From positions 1 to 48,780 of the forward strand of contig JAIPJM010000019.1 of NCBI GenBank assembly GCA_021734255.1: DNA of 48,780 nt. The letters run 5' to 3'. The stretch is from Fidelibacterota bacterium (GTDB taxonomy: Bacteria; Fidelibacterota; UBA8477; JABMPR01). A program made the translations under genes and the position numbers. The number at the start of each line of letters is the position of its first letter. Within the stretch, counting starts at the first letter, position 1. Positions 44,226-48,780 of the stretch are shown piece by piece. The notes beneath the pieces are model-generated. The model had not been told where the DNA came from, made no database searches, and saw nothing but the letters and a program-made list of their open reading frames with translations.

Positions 44226-44752
44226 ATTCGAGACAAACACTTTTAATCATAGGCCTGGCAGTATTGGTAGTGACCGGGTGTGCACCCAGATCGGTTCCCT
44301 ATGACCTGCCCAGTGTCGAAACAATTGAGCAACCCCAATGGGTGCAAGACGCATCCGGTAAGGAAGACTCCGTCTTTCTGGTGATCAAAGTTGAATTACG
44401 TGACAATACGGAAATGACGCAAGCCATTCAGAAAGCACAATCCGAATTGAGTGAGCACCTGCGCGAAGAGATCGAAGACCTACTGCTAAGATTCTATGAA
44501 GAAAGCAAAGACCCTGACCCTGAAACGGTCATCTTTAAGAAACTTGCCGCTTTACCCCAGACCCTGGAAACGATCATGACCTTGATCACAGTTGAGGATG
44601 CCTGGGAGCGATCAGGGCAGGTCGCTGTGCTTTGCGGGTTTGACTATCTGGAGGTCGCCACTGTGATCATGGAGGACATGCACATTGAGGACAAGACCTT
44701 CCTCACACGCTTCAAAGATCATATGGATGCTATTGCCAATAAGCATCAATAA
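44222..44752 (+). CDS. Lipoprotein, LPP20-like, unknown function
   Basis: 176 residues with a lipobox (LVVTGC) and signal, so it should be lipid-anchored. The segment QPQWVQDASG, then VFLVIKVE, then a long helix (QAIQKAQSELSEHLREEIEDL) follows the LPP20 layout in which a WV motif is followed by a helix and an acidic tail. It overlaps the hutH stop by ATGA and lies 8 bases before obgE, so it is embedded in a housekeeping operon. Function unknown. Confidence 0.7.
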   Translation: MNSRQTLLIIGLAVLVVTGCAPRSVPYDLPSVETIEQPQWVQDASGKEDSVFLVIKVELRDNTEMTQAIQKAQSELSEHLREEIEDLLLRFYEESKDPDPETVIFKKLAALPQTLETIMTLITVEDAWERSGQVAVLCGFDYLEVATVIMEDMHIEDKTFLTRFKDHMDAIANKHQ

Positions 44753-44760
44753 GGAAATCC

Positions 44761-45732
44761 ATGCGTTTTATTGATTATGTCAAGATCAAAGTCATTGCCG
44801 GTCACGGTGGAAATGGCATTGTTGCTTTTCGGCGGGAAAAATTTGTACCTAAAGGAGGACCCGCAGGTGGGAATGGCGGGAATGGTGGAGATATCATCCT
44901 GACAGTAGATGCACAATTGCATACACTCCAGGACATCAGATATCATCGTATCTACAAGGCAGATAGAGGCAGGCATGGTGAAGGCAGTCTCCGACACGGG
45001 AAAAGTGGTCAACATGTCGTAATAAAAGTTCCTCCGGGTACCGTCGTAAAAGATATCGATGCTGATGAGATCCTGGCTGACCTCCAGAAAGACGGGGAAT
45101 CGATAATCGCAGCCCGAGGGGGCAATGGCGGCCGTGGAAATGCAGAGTTTGTGAGTCCGACACATCAGGCACCCCGTGAACATGAAGATGGATCACCAGG
45201 AGAAGAACGGCATCTCGAGCTGGAGCTGAAGGTCCTGGCGGATGTGGGGCTGGTCGGTTTTCCAAATGCCGGTAAATCAACCCTCTTATCGAGGATATCA
45301 AGAGCTAAACCCAAAATAGCCGACTACCCATTCACCACCCTGACGCCCAATCTGGGCATCGTAAAATCTGGTGATTATACCAGTTTTGTTATGGCCGATA
45401 TCCCTGGCCTCATCGAAGGTGCTCATGAAGGGAAAGGACTGGGGACACAATTTCTTCGCCATGTCGAGCGCTGCAGTGTCCTCCTGTTTCTCGTTGATGC
45501 AAATGATGAGAATCCCTCAGAATCGTACAGATTATTGTATGAGGAGATCCAAAAGTATAGTCCCCAACTCCTCCACCGGAAACGTCTACTGGCCATCACT
45601 AAAATGGACAGCTATGTAGGTGTTCCCAGTATGCATACATTTGAACCGATCGATATATTTCCCATATCGTCAGTGAGTGGGGAAGGATTGGAGACCTTGG
45701 TCAAGGAATTAACAAAGGCCATCAGTGACTGA
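44761..45732 (+). CDS. obgE: GTPase Obg
   Basis: 323 residues. The glycine-rich Obg domain (GHGGNGIVAFRREKFVPKGG, then GGNGGDIIL) precedes the GTPase domain: P-loop GFPNAGKST near residue 166, DIPGLIEGAHEGKGLG and TKMD. It binds the large ribosomal subunit and is an essential assembly and stress factor. The usual C-terminal OCT domain is absent, as in many bacteria. The ATG has AAGGAAATCC upstream. Confidence 0.97.
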   Translation: MRFIDYVKIKVIAGHGGNGIVAFRREKFVPKGGPAGGNGGNGGDIILTVDAQLHTLQDIRYHRIYKADRGRHGEGSLRHGKSGQHVVIKVPPGTVVKDIDADEILADLQKDGESIIAARGGNGGRGNAEFVSPTHQAPREHEDGSPGEERHLELELKVLADVGLVGFPNAGKSTLLSRISRAKPKIADYPFTTLTPNLGIVKSGDYTSFVMADIPGLIEGAHEGKGLGTQFLRHVERCSVLLFLVDANDENPSESYRLLYEEIQKYSPQLLHRKRLLAITKMDSYVGVPSMHTFEPIDIFPISSVSGEGLETLVKELTKAISD

Positions 45733-46819
45733 AAGATTCACCGAGTTAATCAGAATTCTAAGTATTCCAGGGGTTGGCCCCAGAAGAACACTCGACCTGG
45801 TCCAACGCTTTGGTTCACTGCAGGCAATTTTTAATGCTGACCAGAAACAGCTGACACAGATCCCCGGTATCACAGCGAAGATCGCTGGAGCCATACTTGC
45901 TGATCCTGATCCTGAAGTGATCGAGGGGCAGCACTATCTGGTTGAAAAATTTGACGTACAACTCATATCGATCTGGGATGAGGACTATCCAGATATCTTA
46001 AAGCAGATCTATGATCCCCCCATTGTGCTCTTTTGTAGAGGAAATACCGACCTGTTACAGCGAAAGTCCATAGGGATTGTTGGCACCCGGACGCCGACAC
46101 GCTATGGGAAGGAAGTTGCCGCTGAGCTGGCAGCGGATCTTTCTCAGCAGGGGTATGTCATTAGCTCCGGTGCAGCGAAGGGGATCGATACCATTGCCCA
46201 CCAATCCGTATTGAAAGTAGAGGGTGGCACCATCGCAGTGCTTGGCAACGGGCTCGATCGTGTCTATCCAGCAGAAAATCGGAATTTATATGAAGCGTTG
46301 GGTGATCACGGCCTGTTGATCTCGGAGTTTATCATGGGAACGGGTCCGGATGCACCGAATTTTCCCAGACGGAATCGGATCATTTCCGGATTATCTGCTG
46401 GCACGGTTGTGATCGAAGCCGCTGAACGGAGTGGATCCTTGATCACTGCCTATTTTGCCTTAGATCAAAACCGGGAGGTGTTTGCCGTCCCAGGTTCTAT
46501 TCATAGCCGACAGAGTAGAGGAACCAATCAACTCATACGGCAAGGGGCTGTGTTGCTCGAGAACGCCGATCAGATCCTGGAAGAACTGGGCGAAAGGTTC
46601 AGGCTTGGCAGTTCACAGGGACAGCAGGCGCTTGAGATCAGTATGGACCCCAAGGAAGAATCCTTAATAAAACACATTCCTTCTGATGACCCGATCCACA
46701 TTGACGACCTGGCTCAAACCGCCAGTCAAACAACATTTGCATTACTGGGACTTCTGCTTCAAATGGAGATGAAGGGACTTGTCCAGCAGTTACCAGGAAA
46801 ATATTTTAAGCGAAAATGA
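45725..46819 (+). CDS. dprA: DNA-processing protein DprA
   Basis: 364 residues. A helix-hairpin-helix-like N-terminus (ILSIPGVGPRRTLDLVQRFG) precedes the Rossmann core (VGTRTPTRYGKEVA, SSGAAKGIDTIAHQ, RRNRIISGLSAGTVVIEA) and a C-terminal winged helix. It protects incoming single-stranded DNA and loads RecA during natural transformation. The start is GTG inside the end of obgE (8-base overlap). Its presence is compatible with natural competence, but no other competence gene is in the window. Confidence 0.95.
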   Translation: MTERFTELIRILSIPGVGPRRTLDLVQRFGSLQAIFNADQKQLTQIPGITAKIAGAILADPDPEVIEGQHYLVEKFDVQLISIWDEDYPDILKQIYDPPIVLFCRGNTDLLQRKSIGIVGTRTPTRYGKEVAAELAADLSQQGYVISSGAAKGIDTIAHQSVLKVEGGTIAVLGNGLDRVYPAENRNLYEALGDHGLLISEFIMGTGPDAPNFPRRNRIISGLSAGTVVIEAAERSGSLITAYFALDQNREVFAVPGSIHSRQSRGTNQLIRQGAVLLENADQILEELGERFRLGSSQGQQALEISMDPKEESLIKHIPSDDPIHIDDLAQTASQTTFALLGLLLQMEMKGLVQQLPGKYFKRK

Positions 46820-46838
46820 ATGCGTACAGGGAGATAAC

Positions 46839-48146
46839 ATGCCGAGTCCTATGATAAAAGATATGTTAACCTTTCTTGACAAAAGTGTCACTGCTTTTCA
46901 TGCGGTTCTGAGTTCAGAATCGGAATTGCAGCAGCAAGGATTCGTTCGCCTGAACGAGAATGAAGCCTGGGAGTTGAAACCCAGTGGTAAATATTATGTG
47001 ATCAGAGATGAAAGTGCGCTGGCAGCCTGGCAAATGGGGACTGGAGAACGGTCTGGGATCAAGCTGGTGGGTGCCCACACTGACTCACCGGGTCTGCATG
47101 TTAAGCCGAATGCTGTGGTCAACAAATCTGGCTATGTTCAACTGGGAGTTGAGGTTTATGGTGGTCCTTTGCTGGCCAGTTGGACCGATCGCGATCTTTC
47201 CCTGGCAGGTCGCGTGATCATCAAGGAGGATAACAAACTTGTCATCAAAGCTTATCGATCGGATCAGGTTCTTCTCAGGGTCCCTCAGCTGGCGATCCAT
47301 TTGAATCGTGAGGTCAATGACAAAGGACTCCTCCTGAATAAACAGACCCATTTACCGCCTATTCTTACTCTGGAGACGACTGAGGAAAACCCTTTCGATA
47401 TTGACTCATTCAAGTCCATGCTGGCCAGTGATCTGGGTGTTGAACAAAGTCAGATCATGAATTGGCAATTGGAATGCTATGACACTCAGGCGGCACGCTT
47501 GAGTGGGTTGAATCAGGAATTTATCGTCAGTGGCCGAATTGATAATCTGACCATGTGCCATGCCGCTCTGAAAGCATTGACCGGAGATGCTTCAGCCAGA
47601 GCGCAAACATCACTTATCGCCTTGTTCGATAATGAAGAGATCGGATCGGGAACCAGCAATGGTGCGGCCTCATCTTTTGTACGGGATATCATCCACCGGA
47701 TCCTTGATAAAGATGGTGGAAAACATGAGCTGCAAAAGGGGCTGGCTGATAGTTTTTGCATCTCAGCTGATGGGGCTCATGCTGTGCATCCAAATTATTC
47801 GGAATTCCATGATCCTGAACATGCTGTCGAGATGAATAAGGGACCTGTGATCAAAGTGAATGCGAATCACAGGTACGCCACCAGTGCCATGTCAGCATCT
47901 ATCTTCGAACAGTTGTGTCAGGATGTGGACGTGCCGGTGCAACGCTATGTTCACAAGACAGATCTGCCCTGCGGCTCAACGATTGGTCCTATCACTGCAA
48001 CTGGTCTGGGCATTCCCGTCGTTGACGTAGGGAACGCCATGTTATCCATGCACTCCATCCGCGAAACAGCAGGAACCTCTGATCATGAGATGATGATCAA
48101 AGTATTGAGTCACTTTTTCCGTAAGGATGATGTGTTGGCAGTATAG
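46839..48146 (+). CDS. apeB: M18-family aspartyl-type aminopeptidase
   Basis: About 435 residues. M18 zinc-binding motifs are GAHTDSPGLHVK, SGRIDNLTMCH, FDNEEIGSGTSNGA and SADGAHAVHPNY, with a final HSIRETAGTSDH. It is a cytoplasmic dodecameric aminopeptidase that prefers acidic N-terminal residues in related enzymes. I chose ATG 46839: it has GGGAG 5 bases upstream and lies after the dprA stop; a longer frame from 46779 would overlap dprA without a ribosome site. Confidence 0.93.
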   Translation: MPSPMIKDMLTFLDKSVTAFHAVLSSESELQQQGFVRLNENEAWELKPSGKYYVIRDESALAAWQMGTGERSGIKLVGAHTDSPGLHVKPNAVVNKSGYVQLGVEVYGGPLLASWTDRDLSLAGRVIIKEDNKLVIKAYRSDQVLLRVPQLAIHLNREVNDKGLLLNKQTHLPPILTLETTEENPFDIDSFKSMLASDLGVEQSQIMNWQLECYDTQAARLSGLNQEFIVSGRIDNLTMCHAALKALTGDASARAQTSLIALFDNEEIGSGTSNGAASSFVRDIIHRILDKDGGKHELQKGLADSFCISADGAHAVHPNYSEFHDPEHAVEMNKGPVIKVNANHRYATSAMSASIFEQLCQDVDVPVQRYVHKTDLPCGSTIGPITATGLGIPVVDVGNAMLSMHSIRETAGTSDHEMMIKVLSHFFRKDDVLAV

Positions 48147-48280
48147 TGTAGAGTGAATAGCGCTTTTGGAATTGCGGCCTCATCCGGGTGATAAAAATCG
48201 TCCAGCCTGAAATCACTCTTCCTTCACCCCTGATATTTGATACATTATTTCGCTATATTGCGGGACGAATTATTTACATC

Positions 48281-48419
48281 CCTGGTCTTGAAGATGCGTC
48301 GTGCTTTCAGGCCCTGCAACGAGAGCATGCCCAACCCCGTCAGGTCCGGAAGGAAGCAGCGGTAAGCATCGTGATCGTGTGCCGGATCAACCTGAGACAC
48401 GCGCATCCTCAGGATCAGG
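48281..48419 (+). ncRNA. ffs: Signal recognition particle RNA (bacterial small type)
   Basis: It contains the universal SRP RNA hairpin block GTCAGGTCCGGAAGGAAGCA at about 48338-48357, and the return strand GTGTGCCGGA. The outer strands pair almost without break from CCTGGTCTTGA (48281) with the complementary TCAGGATCAGG (ending 48419), through GATGCG/CGCATC, so the whole is one long helix. At about 139 nt it is longer than E. coli 4.5S RNA. With Ffh it directs membrane proteins to the inner membrane. The exact ends are estimated from pairing. The position directly upstream of dnaX is also found in other phyla. Confidence 0.9.
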
Positions 48420-48449
48420 AAAACATTTGACCAGAAAGCATGGAACTGA

Positions 48450-48780
48450 GTGGCTGAACAAGAATCCCCATACATCGTATCATCCTTAAAATACAGACCG
48501 CAGACATTTGAAGATGTTGTTGGACAGGATCATATTTCCAGAACGCTCAAGAATGCCATCCTGTCAAAAAAGTTGGCCAACGGTTATATTTTTACTGGTC
48601 CCCGTGGTGTTGGGAAGACCACAACTGCCCGCATCCTGGCGAAGGCCCTGAATTGTGAGAATCCTACAGACGGAAATCCGTGCAACACCTGCAATCATTG
48701 TATTGAGATCACAGCAGGTCGTAGCATGGATGTGTTTGAGGTAGATGGTGCCTCCACGCGTGGTATTGATGCCATACGCG
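48450..48780 (+). CDS. dnaX: DNA polymerase III subunit tau/gamma, 5' part (cut by window end)
   Basis: The first 110 codons are present. After a short leader, [20 protein letters not shown] is followed by the P-loop [20 protein letters not shown], then zinc-binding cysteines CNTCNHC and DVFEVDGAS, the standard DnaX start. It is the clamp-loader ATPase of the replisome. The start is GTG at 48450, with GGA about 6 bases upstream; an ATG at 48439 lies in another frame. The remainder lies beyond the window. Confidence 0.95.
   Translation, partial: MAEQESPYIVSSLKYRPQTFEDVVGQDHISRTLKNAILSKKLANGYIFTGPRGVGKTTTARILAKALNCENPTDGNPCNTCNHCIEITAGRSMDVFEVDGASTRGIDAIR

Noticed and set aside
46779..46838. 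Upstream start for the M18 aminopeptidase
   Set aside because: It overlaps dprA and has no ribosome site, while ATG 46839 has GGGAG at good distance.

Overview
The window looks like a chromosomal segment from a Gram-negative bacterium of the FCB superphylum. Candidatus Marinimicrobia, Calditrichota and Ignavibacteria-like lineages are the closest match by gene style; the exact phylum is inference. The supporting signs are type IX secretion (T9SS) C-terminal sorting domains of the 'NYPNPFNPTT' type, a PorV/PorQ-family outer-membrane protein, a TonB-dependent receptor with an N-terminal carboxypeptidase-regulatory domain, a DUF5683 protein, and moderate GC content. No plasmid, phage or transposase genes were seen. 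From about 5.2 kb to the end almost everything is on the + strand in tightly packed operons. The minus strand carries two genes at the left end, one tRNA and one small four-helix-bundle gene.

Layout. 0-5 kb (minus): a probable isoprenoid-alcohol kinase fusion (phytol kinase-like plus DUF92), then a secreted FG-GAP/VCBS repeat protein with a T9SS sorting domain. 5.2-14.6 kb: an operon of TonB-dependent receptor, a 1.6 kaa secreted protein and a PorV/PorQ-like protein, driven by a near-consensus promoter and closed by a terminator. 14.7-20.3 kb: a four-gene operon of exported proteins (two unrecognised, one M23 peptidase/T9SS protein, one TolB-like lipoprotein). 20.3-21.5 kb: a dispersed palindromic repeat, two small membrane proteins and tRNA-Leu(CAG). 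21.6-26.2 kb: a hotdog thioesterase, a small unknown protein, two neighbouring CYTH-type proteins, a Na/Pi cotransporter, a DUF523 (TudS-like) protein and thioredoxin. 26.4-30.1 kb: an RNase HII-YraN fusion, gamma-glutamyltransferase and signal peptidase I. 30.1-30.6 kb: a four-helix-bundle (23S rRNA intervening-sequence protein) gene with matching repeats on both sides. 30.7-38.2 kb: alaS, gcvPB, lysA, ridA, a DUF5683 gene and an NSS-family transporter, an amino-acid-centred operon. 38.4-39.7 kb: ferredoxin and a geranylgeranyl-reductase-family flavoprotein. 39.8-46.8 kb: a DnaQ-DinG fusion, hutH, a lipoprotein, obgE and dprA. 46.8-48.8 kb: M18 aminopeptidase, SRP RNA and the 5' end of dnaX.

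How the parts fit. The left third is envelope and secretion: several exported proteins, a receptor and a PorV-like protein, and two of the receptor-operon products share unusual acidic, probably calcium-binding DxDxDG blocks. The right two thirds are core functions (translation, replication, amino-acid metabolism). Isoprenoid chemistry appears at both ends, with the kinase fusion at 0.35-1.9 kb and the ferredoxin/GGR pair at 38.4-39.7 kb; a functional link between them is only a hypothesis. The most interesting items are the kinase fusion, the shared Ca-type blocks, the unrecognised exported operon, the IVP gene with inverted flanking repeats, and the disrupted tRNA-Leu 3' fragment.
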